From Ornithodoros turicata (lineage: Eukaryota > Arthropoda > Arachnida > Ixodida > Argasidae), in assembly GCF_037126465.1 (NCBI RefSeq), contig NC_088201.1:141796376-141860375 (forward strand): DNA of 64,000 bases. Direction: 5' to 3'. Shown here one piece after another: positions 21,889-32,320 of the stretch (the first letter of the stretch is position 1; every line of letters starts with the position of its first letter). The notes under the pieces were generated by a model. That model was not told the DNA's origin. It was given only the letters and a program-made list of their open reading frames with translations, and ran no database searches. The translations under genes were made by a program, and so were the position numbers.

Positions 21889-22585
21889 CTAAGACGCATT
21901 TGTGTGGAAAGGACTCGTTTGCGTCTCGCTCTTGAATCCGGATTGTAATATGGCAATAGAGAGTTTCTCAATCGCATGTTCTGGAATGGCCATATGCCTA
22001 GACAGCGGGAGTTCCGGTTTTGTTTTGGTGTGGGACTTGTGGTTGTTGAAGCGAATTCTGAATGATGTGCAGGTTTGTCCAATGTATTGAGCTTGGCATA
22101 TGGTGCAATGTAGAAGGTATATTACGTTTTGAGTCCCACAGTCAAAACTGCCATTGATATGGAATTTGAAGCTTGTGGTAGTGCTGGTAACATCCCGTGC
22201 TGACAACATGAGGGAACAAATTTTGCAGCGGGGTTTTTTGCAAGGCCTGCAGCCAAGGAATTCTTTTTGTTCCCTCGTGACTTTTGAGTTCACCAGTACG
22301 TCCCGTAAGTTTCGCGGTCGTCTATAAACAATCTTGGGAGCCTCTGGGAAGACTTCCCGAAGATGTTCAGATTGGTGCAGAATATTGAGATAGCGTTTCA
22401 GAATGGATCCGATGCCAGCTACATTTTGATTGTAGGTTAAAGTTAAGCTCGGCGCGCAGTACTCATCGGTTTTTGAGGAAGCTGTGGGCTGGTTGGGACC
22501 TAAACGCCGAGCTTTTTCAATTGCGTCATTAACGACATCGGGAGGGTAGTTGCGATCGGCGAATGCGTGCCGTAGATCACCTAGG
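21582..22585 (-). mobile_element. PLE family 2, left copy (reverse), 5'-truncated
   Basis: Inverted partner of 22586-24342. On - it encodes the end of the RT region and the endonuclease (22569-21924). Compared with the right copy it has lost about 143 bp that encode the endonuclease C-terminus. The hammerhead-like stem at 21669-21705 retains GAAACGTCG but has a poor CUGANGA core. Confidence 0.8.
21924..22569 (-). pseudogene. PLE GIY-YIG endonuclease remnant (left copy)
   Basis: VIYLLHC and AQYIGQT (GIY-YIG halves), FRIRFNNH and the Cys linker CRPCKKPRCKIC are readable on -. The frame runs into UTR after GFKS because of the internal deletion, removing the C-terminal Glu block. Confidence 0.8.
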
Positions 22586-23910
22586 TTTTGCTGAAAGCCT
22601 ACACGAAATCACCGTCGGACAGTCCCTACCACGTGGACAGCGCCACACTGAAGGTACTATTGGAAATGATACTAACGCTGAACAACTTCGAATTTAATGG
22701 CCAACACTACGTCCAGATAAATGGCACAGCTATGGGCACAAAAATGGCCCCAAACTACACGAACACCTTCATGGGTAAATTGGAAACATGTTTTCTGTCG
22801 CGGTGCCACATCAGACCATTTCTCTATAAGAGGTATATCGATGACATATTCATAATCTGGGACAAGACTGAGAGTTCACTACTGGAATTCATTCGGGACT
22901 TCAACAACGCGCACCACAGCATTAATTTCACCCACCACTATTGGACCACAACTACGAACTTTCTGGACGTCACAGTAACAGTCAGTGACCAATCACTGGA
23001 AACTAAGGTGTACCGAAAACCAACTGACAGTCAGCAATACTTACACTTTAATAGCTCACACCCCCGTCACTGCAAACTCTCTCTACCTTATAGTCGAGCA
23101 TGCAGATACCGGCGTATCTGCACAGAGGACAGCGACCTCGAGCAAAACCTAGGTGATCTACGGCACGCATTCGCCGATCGCAACTACCCTCCCGATGTCG
23201 TTAATGACGCAATTGAAAAAGCTCGGCGTTTAGGTCCCAACCAGCCCACAGCTTCCTCAAAAACCGATGAGTACTGCGCGCCGCGCTTAACTTTAACCTA
23301 CAATCAAAATGTAGTTGGCATCGGATCCATTCTGAAACGTCATCTCAATATTCTGCACCAATCTGAACATCTTCGGGAAGTCTTCCCAGAGGCTCCCAAG
23401 ATTGTTTATAGACGACCGCGAAACTTACGGGACGTACTGGTGAACTCAAAAGTCACGAGGGAACAAAAAGAATTCCTTGGCTGCAGGCCTTGCAAAAAAC
23501 CCCGCTGCAAAATTTGTTCCCTCATGCTGTCAGCACGGGATGTTACCAGCACTACCACTAGCTTCAAATTCCATATCAATGGCAGTTTTGACTGTGGGAC
23601 TCAAAACGTAATATACCTTCTACATTGCACTATATGCCAAGCTCAATACATTGGACAAACCTGCACATCATTCAGAATTCGCTTCAACAACCACAAGTCC
23701 CACACCAAAACAAAACCGGAACTCCCGCTGTCTAGGCATATGGCCCTTCCAGAACATGCGATTGAGAAACTCTCTATTGCCATATTACAATCCGGATTCA
23801 AGAGCGATAGGGATCGTGAAATGAAGGAATCATTTTTAATACATAAATTCAATCCGGCACTAAACGAACACCCGGGATCGCTGTCCACTGTGAAAAACAT
23901 GAAGAAATAA
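22586..23910 (+). pseudogene. PLE RT (C-terminal part) plus GIY-YIG endonuclease, family 2
   Basis: About 440 residues without a stop. Present are motif B GTAMGTKMAPNY, catalytic YIDDIFIIW, KPTDSQQYLHFNSSHPRH, linker CRPCKKPRCKIC, and the endonuclease VIYLLHC / AQYIGQT / FRIRFNNH with a terminal LNEHPGSLSTV block in which the usual Glu-Asp is Glu-His. Motif A and everything upstream is missing, so this copy cannot be active. It is clearly a different family from PLE 1 and 3. Confidence 0.85.
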
Positions 23911-24340
23911 TAACGCCTACAACACAACAAGAAGCTACACCCGTTTACGCGACGCAAACGAGTCCTTTCCACACAAATGCGTCTTAGGGAAAGACCCCCC
24001 CCCCAAAAAAAAAACAAAGAAAAAAAACACCCACGTGCGAAACATACTCGACAGGACCCCGCACACAGAATTTATGACCTCCCTTCGGCAACCTCAACGC
24101 ACTGCGATTTCCCTTCCCCCACCACTGTCGAAGCACACGAAAGTGAGTGTTTTCTGTTTGACCAACTCATTATATCTTTTCACTTGAAAAAGAACGGTCC
24201 ACCGTTCGAAACGTCGTGTCTGTGTAATTTCAAAATGAATTAAATGAAGTCATCTGAAAATATTCCTTTGGTGGTGCTCTGTGCGAACTTATTTCTTCTG
24301 TGTATTAATACGGCGCCGTCTGAATCTTCAAGACCTTCAA

Positions 24341-24342
<2 letters not shown>
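22586..24342 (+). mobile_element. PLE family 2, right copy, 5'-truncated
   Basis: Begins mid-RT at the head-to-head junction. After the stop come a C/A-rich UTR, the stem-GAAACGTCG motif near 24180-24222, and a 3' end at TTATTTCTTC plus about 45 bp before the TA tract. Confidence 0.85.

Positions 24343-24383
<41 letters not shown>
24343..24383. repeat. (TA)n tract between PLE pairs 2 and 3
   Basis: Longest TA run of the chain (about 41 bp). Confidence 0.95.
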
Positions 24384-24384
<1 letters not shown>

Positions 24385-25373
24385 GCTACAAAATTTAGGT
24401 TCGAACGACCAGGATGTTGAATATAGATAGGGGAGAAGAGACACCAGAGACTGAAGTAGGGAGTAGGGGAAGTTATTTATTAAGCTGGCATTTAAACTAA
24501 GGGTCTGGGGAAGTCTACGTTTCGGCGGAAGCTCCGCCTTCTTCGGGACTGAGACGAAAATCTATGTACAAGGTCTTTTAAAAGGTTACAAAAGTGTCGT
24601 CACAGTTGGTACAATTCCACTGCGAGGCAGTCGTCAGTGAGTCATGTTCTGGAAGATTCCGGAAGGTTCCTGGGTCATCGGCCGGGGAGATTACGTGTCA
24701 GAGTCTTGGGTCGCGCTCGTTGAAAACCTGTTGTCCGGGGTGTTCTTAGAGTCATTGTGTCCAACTGTAAAGAAAAGAAGAAAAGAGGCAGCGGGCACTC
24801 CGAGGACATACAGAAAAAAAGTTATCCGGATATGCTTCTTACAGTTGATAGCACTCCTTTATCCTCATTTATTAGAGATTGGAATTTGTAGATCAAGTAC
24901 GATTCGCGTTGCTCTCTGCAGCGATCGGATGTGAAATTTGACTCTAAAATAAAAAGTGCGACGTTATTAATGGAATGGCCGGGTCGACTAAAATGGCGAG
25001 AAACCGGGAGGCTACCTTTTTTCGAAACATCTGATCGGTGGTTATTGAATCGAATCCTGAATGAATTTTTACTTTGACCTACATATTGCGCGGAGCATGT
25101 TGTACATTGAATGATATAAATAATGTTACTGGAGTTACAGTCAAAGTCGCCATTGATTTTAAGGGAGAAGTCGGAGTTTGTACTCTTGACCGCTGCCGTG
25201 CTTTGCATTGATTTGCATATTTGGCATCTTTTACCATTGCATGGATGGCATCCCGCTGTAGGTGTTAATGGTTTGGGAACTTTGGAGTTGACTAGTCTAT
25301 CTTGGAGGTTGCGGGCACGTCTGTAGGTAACTCGTGGCTTCTCGGCAAATATTTGTCGTGTCCGTTCAGATTG
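24384..25373 (-). mobile_element. PLE family 3, left copy (reverse), 5'-truncated
   Basis: From about 24418 it mirrors 34000-34985; the translated parts are identical, so the pair is recent or homogenised. The 24384-24417 strip next to the TA tract has no mirror. A hammerhead-like motif is at 24512-24548. Confidence 0.85.
24822..25370 (-). pseudogene. PLE GIY-YIG endonuclease (left copy, family 3)
   Basis: Partial ORF on -: linker CHPCNGKRCQICK, IIYIIQC, AQYVGQS, FRIRFNNH, and INED at the end. Its 128 C-terminal residues are identical to those of the right copy. Confidence 0.85.
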
Positions 25374-25723
25374 ACAGGCGCAGGGAGTTCCAGTGCAACC
25401 CCCGGGCGTTCGAATTTAATCGGCGACTGGTAAGGTTGTGCAGGAGCTCCCCGCACCTGTGTTACCTCGACCACGGCTTCCAACACCAACGCCCACCCCA
25501 CGTGCTAGCCGCGGACGGCCTCCACCCCAACTTCGAGGGCGTCCGACAGATCAGCGCTCATCTTCAGGACCTCGTCCCACGGCTCCTCCGACGACTGCCA
25601 CGACGACGACAGGACAACCCTGGAGTGCCGGATCCGGTGTGGCCTACACCACAGGAAGCAGACTCCCTCCTTCAACAACGGCAGCGACGAGGAGGCTGCA
25701 GCACCACATCGAAGCACGACTGA
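25374..25723 (+). pseudogene. SGNH/GDSL-like C-terminal fragment upstream of the PLE ORF
   Basis: The translation contains LAADGLHPNFEGVRQIS. DGLHP with downstream Gly resembles block V of SGNH hydrolases, where Asp and His act in catalysis. The preceding CYLDHGF also fits. Sequence is Pro/Arg-rich afterwards and stops at TGA 25721-25723. That stop is in the same frame as the PLE RT ORF that follows (25724 on), so the two could be ORF1 and ORF2 or one frame with a stop. The 5' part (with the catalytic Ser) is cut off by the head-to-head junction. Esterase-like ORFs are known in CR1 LINEs and in PLE-containing Terminons; membership of this one in the PLE is inferred from position. Confidence 0.5.
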
Positions 25724-26242
25724 CTAACCGCCGGTGAGCGTAAATTTTCCCAACGAAATAGCGACATAACTCCCGAGACTGAAGCGTTCTTTAGGCTCCG
25801 TCAAGTATGCGATAAGAAAATACGCTACAATTCTCACCGCGCCGCACTCAAACTTTACAAAGAGCAAGAAAAAACTCCTAGAGGGTTGACCATTAAAGTG
25901 AACCCGACATTCCCCCTCGATGATAGACTTTCCCGTCAGTGGAATAACATCGTTCAAAATGCCTCTACTGCGCTAATAGATGTATTAATCTCTCATTGCG
26001 ATGACTCTATTAACGAACTTTCTCGAGAAGCGAAAATCATCCACGATACGACGACATTATCCGACGCCCATCAAGAAGAATTGTCAAAATTTTGCAGGTC
26101 CCGTGAACAGCTCGTATCGAGAACTAAACACAAAAAGCTTGCCAGGGACGGAGTATGCTCACCTATTTTAGCTGAAAATAATGAAACGCCTCCAGAAAGT
26201 ATCTCGGTAAATAAACACCCGGTCACCTCTACTCAATTATTA
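25724..26242 (+). pseudogene. PLE family 3 N-terminal coding part, 5' of transposon A
   Basis: Open in the PLE frame from just after the TGA at 25723. It includes SRQWNNIVQNAS and LIDVLISHCDDSI, matching PLE family 1 near 19375-19300. The frame ends in transposon A, but codon 26240-26242 joins in phase to 32321 if the transposon and one TA are removed. First Met in frame is at 25886; the true start is unclear. Confidence 0.75.
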
Positions 26243-27402
26243 CACTCTCAGAAAGAAACCGGATAGTAAGGGTCAAAAATCGTCAAATTTTTGACCCATA
26301 TTCTAAGGGTCAACACCTTACGCATAAAAGTATGACGGATAGTAAGCGTAAAAAATCGTCAAATTTTTGACCCCTATTTTAAGCGGTGTTCGATGCCGGT
26401 TATTCTATGGGCTGTTTGGCTACTCTTGTGATACCGCTTACTGCACCTAAAAATACCACATAGTATGCATCAAACCTGAGCACCGTAGACATCACGTGAC
26501 CTCACGGTCCTTGTACAGACAACGGCTGCAATTCTGAAATGACCCGCAATGCGGTTTTCCGGCGGCTGTTCTGGAAAAGGGTATTTGGTTCCCGATTGCC
26601 AAAAGCATCAGAAAGAAGTTTCCAGAGCAGTAGACGGAAAATCGGATTGCCTGTCAATTTTGCATTGCAGCTATTGCCTGCCCAAGGGACGCTGACATCA
26701 CGCGGCGCCTAAGGTTCCCAGATATGATGCGTACTGTGAGGCATTCTGGGGGTGCAATTCTCTGTGCAAAGACGGCATACCATGCGAAATTGTTTCATAG
26801 GAAAAAAAGAACAGCTGCTACAACAGGATCTCGATGATACGAATCTCACAGGGCATGAAAAAAACAGTTGGTATCATCCGAGACTCGTCAGCAGTACCAT
26901 ATAGGTGCACGAAGCATGTATACGGACGGAAGCCGGTTCACTTTTATATGCTATCGCTTAAAATATATCCATGGTATAGGCATAGCTTGTTGCTCATCCA
27001 AAAGACTTGGCAATTGACAGTGCGCCACAATAGCTAGGCCCACTGCACAGCAAAATAGTATGACACAGACAAACCCATCCATCACGTGAATAACAGATAT
27101 AAAAGGCACGTTCTTGCGCAAGGCAAGCACGTTCTTGCACAAGGCAAGCAATATACAAGAGTTCTCGCGAGAGTCAAAAGAAAAATAAGAAGCACGAGTG
27201 CATCACTTGAACCGGGTTCATCGTCTCACTATAGCCCGCGTACGCCGCTATCTCATTTAAATCAGAACATCTGAATACATGGAAGTATTTCCCACAGCGT
27301 TAGTAGCACGCATTTAAACCGTAATGCAACAAAAATTCGAAAAATAATTCCACTTTATTGCAGGAAAGAGCCCAGAATAATAGATACATGCATGTGTGTA
27401 TA

Positions 27403-28299
27403 CAGGGTGTTTCAAAAAACGTGTCATTCGGACTTTATAAAAAAACGGGGCGACGGAAAAATACGGGGTAAACGGCGTTTGTCTGGCGGCTGAATTTGCC
27501 ATCTTTCAAAAATATTTTCATTTGATTTTAATTAAAAGAAATTGAATTTCTTTAATTGAACTTCAAAATTTCCCAAGTCAACCTAACGTTTTTTTTACAG
27601 AATTAGAGAGCCCGTAGTGAACTTAGTCAGATACACCAAGAAATTCGCTCGATATTGCAAATAGAACTGCCCCAAAAAAGTCCCGAAATTCAGGCTTCAG
27701 AGTTTCGGGTATTCAACGGCGCACAAAATCAGTCGCAAAGACGCGCGGAGAGCCTGACATGCTCCTGCCCCCACGAAGCTAGTACAATTTATCGCCGAAC
27801 CGGCGTGCAGCACAAGACGTGCCGATAACAAGGCGGTTGACATTCCACCATACGTTGATAAGCGGCAAACAAAAATGATTCCGCCTCTTTTTTCCCGCCC
27901 TCTTTTTTTTTCGACCTTCTATCTTTCATGGGGGCAGGAGCATGTGCTGCTCTCTACGCATCTTTGCGACTGACTTGGTGCGCCGTTGAATACCCGAAAC
28001 TTTGAAGCCTCAATTTCGGAAATTTTTTTGGGCACTTCCTTTCGCAATATCGAGCGGATTTCTTGGTGGATCTGACTACGTTCGCTACGGGCTCTCAAGT
28101 TCTGTAAAAAAAACGTTAGGTTGACTTGGGAAATTTTTGAGTTCAATTAAAGAAATTCAATTTATTTTAATTAAAATCAAATGAAAATATTTTTGCAAGA
28201 TGGCAAATTCAGTTGCCACACAAGTGCCGTTTACCTCGTATTTTTCCGTCGCCCCGTTTTTTTATAAAGTCCGAATGACACGTTTTTTGAAACACCCTG
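27403..28299. mobile_element. Foldback MITE 1 (CAGGGTG family), unique to copy A
   Basis: 897 bp, ends CAGGGTGTTTCA / TGAAACACCCTG, TA duplication at 27401-27402 and 28300-28301. Arms of several hundred bp are inverted copies. Copy B (near 44580) has the uninterrupted site GTTTATAGAATATTG, confirming the boundaries. Confidence 0.9.
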
Positions 28300-28642
28300 T
28301 AGAATATTGCACCTATGGCATGAAAATGGTGTGTCTTAAGGTGCACATGACCAAACATTAAAAAAATGGGAACAGCATACTAGCCATAAACCAACAGATT
28401 ACATCACCTGCAATATTTTAGAGAATTATGAAATGACATTTGTGCATCTTCACAACACTTCAACACAACAAAATATAAATTGTAGACTAGCTATATGAGC
28501 TAGTAATTGGATTAAATTACGTTTATAATGGAAAAACACTTAATGAGCGTTATATCACAGGATGAGCCATCGAGGTACACAGAATATCAGACATATACAA
28601 AAAGAAATTCATAGCAGACAGGTCATAAACTAATTATATATA

Positions 28643-30195
28643 GGGTGATTCCACGCCGGATCAGGCAGGATGGTCCGGTCGACCTCTTCAATTTTTTGTT
28701 TTTGTTTCAAACACATATTAAAGCCTTGGCCCTAGGAGGCATATGGGTGCTGAAAGTAGTTGAAAATAATTGGTGGGTATTTTTAATGAATTATCATTCA
28801 GATGTGAGCTTCCTACGCAGCTTGACGCCACGAATCTTCAAACTATTTGACATACTCAGCTTGTCACTTTCTTTTTCTTTTTTTTTTCACGTATTGTCTG
28901 GGGTGGGTAGCATTGAATCAAGTTGTGCAGATCCTAAGAGTTGCCTTCGAGGAGATAAAAAATCGAAAATTTGCCTCATATGTAAAATATGGTACGTTTT
29001 GGGAACCTCACAACTCGTCCCCCAGTTGTGATACCCGAAACTAATCTACATCATTGTGTTCGTCTCGAAATGCCCTTTCTTCGCATAGCGAGTACGTCGT
29101 ATTGTGAATTGGGGCAACGCCCCCAATAGGCTTTTTGTGAGGGATATCTACGGAAAATGCGTAAATTCGACACCGCGCATCCCATATATTCCTACTCGTA
29201 ACATCGTTCATTTTGCTCGCAAGCGTTCATCATGACTATTCTTAGTTGCCGTACCCCAGACTAAATGAGAATAGTTTAGGTGAGACATGAACAGTGAACG
29301 GTATAGTAGTAGCTTATTCGAAAAGGAAAGACGAGTCTATGCCTAGCGGTCATGCCTAATATTTTGCAGAGTTTATTCTGAACGTATTCAATGCGAACGT
29401 AGCGTGTCTCTCGTGTTTGTCCTCGTTCCTGTTTGGATGCATCGAAGGATCACGTATCAACCTGCCCATCTAGTAACGAACGTATTCAATGTGTTCATCC
29501 CATAGCAACTGTTCGTTAAAGATGACACTCAAGCATTTGATGCATTTTACAATATCAACAGGACTGTTAAGATATACTATCTCTTTATTTAGACTATCAC
29601 TCCTGTTTTTGGTCGAAATAGGATTGCTTCAGTTTTACTACTATTAATGCGTGAAGAGTTTAAATTAACCCATTTTTCCAAGTTGCAAAGCATCTCGTTA
29701 GCAGTAGTGGCTATTACATCAATATCAGAGCCACTGGAAAGCACGCTTGCATTGTCCGCATACGAAATAAATTCACAATTGACATCAATGTTAATTATGT
29801 CATTTAGATATCGGGTATCAGATCCGGGTATCTCAACTGGGAGCCGAGTTGTGAGGTTCCCAAAACGTACCATATTTTACAAATGAGGCAAATTTGCGAT
29901 TTTTTATCTCCTCAAAGGCAAACCTTAGGATCTTCACAACTTACAATGCGATGCCACCCACCCTAGACAATATGTAAAAAAAAAGTGTTAACTAGTTATG
30001 AAGATACGTGGCGTCAAACTGCGTAGGAAACGCAATGGTCGAAATGTCCACATCAGAATGATAATTCATTAAAATAGAACCACTGATAATTTTCAGCTAC
30101 TTTCAGCGCCAATATGCCTCCTAAGGACGAGGTTTTAATATATGTTTGAAAGAAAAAAAATTCACCACCGTGCATGATCCGGCGTGAAATCACCG
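28643..30195. mobile_element. Foldback element with captured LINE fragment
   Basis: Ends read GGTGATTCCACGCCGGATCA and, reversed, GGTGATTTCACGCCGGATCA, with TA at 28641-28642 and 30196-30197. Arms of about 400 bp pair (for example 28735-28830 with 30040-30130). Between them lies a LINE RT fragment on -. In copy B the same element is 44923-47387, enlarged by MITE 2. Confidence 0.8.
29160..29873 (-). pseudogene. LINE reverse transcriptase fragment inside the foldback element
   Basis: On -, YADNASVLSS at about 29760 aligns with the YADD box region (second Asp replaced by Asn). LCNLEKWVNLNSSRINSSKT follows, the usual sequence after the box in CR1/Jockey-type RTs. Beyond 29580 the frame degrades but continues as the RT C-terminal region (DEHIEYVR). 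Different family from the I-like LINEs at 1-8.6 kb. Confidence 0.75.
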
Positions 30196-30213
30196 TATAA
30201 TAACTGAAGTATA

Positions 30214-30424
30214 CAGGGTGTTCAAAATTAAGCTTTCACTAGCACTTTATAAATAGGCGAACAAAAGAAAACTGGCTGCTATTTTTCTGTTCCTTGAGTA
30301 AGAAACAGGTTCTACATAATTAGCACCAGCTGTTTCTTACACAAGTAGCGTAAAGTTATCATCCGGTTTCCTGTCATCGCTGTGTTTGCGTAGCGCTCGT
30401 GAAAGCTTAATTTTGAACACCCTA
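30214..30424. mobile_element. 211-bp MITE in copy A
   Basis: TIRs CAGGGTGTTCAAAATTAAGC and the inverted copy near 30400-30424; TA on both sides. Also in copy B at 47406-47614. Confidence 0.85.
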
Positions 30425-31792
30425 TAGTTCAGTGTATTGCAGACGTTGCATTTATCGAGCAATGCATCATTACTCATGAAGCAGTCACAACTTACAAGTC
30501 ATCTTTACAGGTGAGTTGTACTGGTTGTACATGCGTGAGGGAGTAGCGTCTTGTGTATTTCTTCCCAGAATGTGTCGCACAGTAGAAATTTTAGGAGCAC
30601 CACCTAACGCAGTTGAGGGTGCATGCGTGGTATTATGCAGTCCAGCATGGCTACGAAGAGCATGTCGTGTCCTGTTCCTTGGGATGCTGGACATAGAAGT
30701 TTATTGTCATGAGCGCAAAATAATGTGCTTGCTGATATTGTCAAATGGCTACTCATGTCCGTTGAACAGTAGATTCCAAAGATATGGTATTGCATTTCAA
30801 TGAGAAAGCTAATCTCGAAAATGTGCTAGCGTCATAATACGTGACGCAGATAAGGTCTTCTTCGCCAGACCTGGGTCATCTCCAGAGACCTCCCACATGA
30901 AATGGTCACAGGCTGGCAAACATAGCATTCTGAAATCTTTCTCATCCTTTAAGTAGCATTCAACTGAATTTTGTTAGACCCGTAAATTATTTTATCATGT
31001 TATTGATGTGATTTGTGGTACTGTCAAATGGGTGCACGTGTCTGTGCAGCAGTATATATGCCGGAACTGATACTGTTTCTAGCGTTTAAATGGGAAAGCT
31101 AATCTCGTAAATATGGTAACGCCGAAATAAATCATGCCGATGAGGTGCTCTTTGCCAGGCCTGAGTCCATCCCCGCAGAGGCCGCTTACATGAAATAGTC
31201 ATAAACGTAACATGGACTTCAAAAACCACTTACTATAACTGGAAACACTCTAGTCCTTTAAGATAACAGTTAACTGAATAATGTTAGACGCGTAACTCAT
31301 TTCAGCTGTCTAAGAAGTGGCGTTCCACACGTGTTTTGCAGCACCACCACAACCACCACCTGCACCACGTTATCGAAAATCGTGACCATCAGAAAATCGA
31401 TTTGTTTCATGCCAATACATCATGCTGCGGTATAATCAGCAATAATCATCCGAACTCCTATTACAAGAACGGATTGAGGAATCGTTAACAAAGATGCTTC
31501 AACGGGGAGAAACGCACATCCGAGAAAAACGAGAACAAAAAGAGTCTCACCTGGTGTACAATGGGCGTACGCATACGAATTTGTAGCGCGGAGATAGCCT
31601 GGAGAATCACAACTTTTCAAGTAGCGTCGTCCGCGTGCCTTGCCCACATATCGTGCGACGTTGTCTCGTTCGATGCCATCTCTTCCTGTGATACGTTTGA
31701 CACAAATGAAATATGAAATTAAAAAAACTACAGACACCCAGCGCAAAATGTGACAACTTACATTTGTTAGACCGTGCATGATGTGAGACCGT

Positions 31793-32080
31793 GAGACGCC
31801 AGAAGCCAGAGTGACCGTTAACGAAGCGAAAGAAAAGACGCTTTGCACACGGAACCATGCACGTGTTCTCAGAAGGCAGGGCCCGTATAACAATTGAAAA
31901 ACAATAAGCGTCAATATAAGCGTAAATGGATAATATGAGACGCCAGAAGCCAGAGTGACCGTTAACCAAGCGAAAGGAAGGACGCTTTCCACACGGAACC
32001 ATGCACGTGTTCTCAGAAGGCAGGGCCCGTATAACAATTGAAAAACAATATGCGTCAATATAGGCGTAAAGAGCTAATAC
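31793..32080. repeat. Two tandem copies of a 144-bp unit in transposon A
   Basis: GAGACGCCAGAAGCCAGAGT begins each unit (about 31793 and 31937). Both carry GCGTAAA-type words at the unit end. The same pair occurs in copy B at about 48977-49265. Confidence 0.85.
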
Positions 32081-32320
32081 TCCAACGCAGAGCTTCAGTT
32101 TATCCGTCAAGACGAAATCGTATGCGTCAGGATATAAGAGTAAATCATGTCCTCCGTCCCATTTACGCATAAAACTCCGCCCTTTACGCTTACAGCGAGC
32201 GCGTTTACGGTAAAACAGACCTTGACGGATACGGCGTCTGCGATTTTGTCGAACTTTACGCTTAGTAAGGGTAAGATTGGACGTAAGCGTAAATTTATCC
32301 GTTTCGTTTCTGAGAGTGTA

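Larger units (their letters stand above)
26243..32318. mobile_element. 6.1-kb non-autonomous DNA transposon, copy A
   Basis: Terminal inverted repeats start CACTCTCAGAAA on the left and, reversed, CACTCTCAGAAACG on the right, with a TA duplication at 26241-26242 and 32319-32320. Copy B at 43449-49515 is homologous end to end. Subterminal DNA is rich in GCGTAAA/TTTACGC words. No transposase is recognisable. Longer open frames at its right end are broken in copy B. It carries nested elements: MITE 27403-28299 (only in A), foldback 28643-30195 and a 211-bp MITE 30214-30424 (both shared with B). It interrupts the PLE family 3 ORF. Confidence 0.85.

Noticed and set aside
26243..32318. Copies A and B as a Polinton or other self-synthesising element
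   Set aside because: Target duplication is TA, TIRs are short and no polymerase, integrase or capsid-like ORF is seen.
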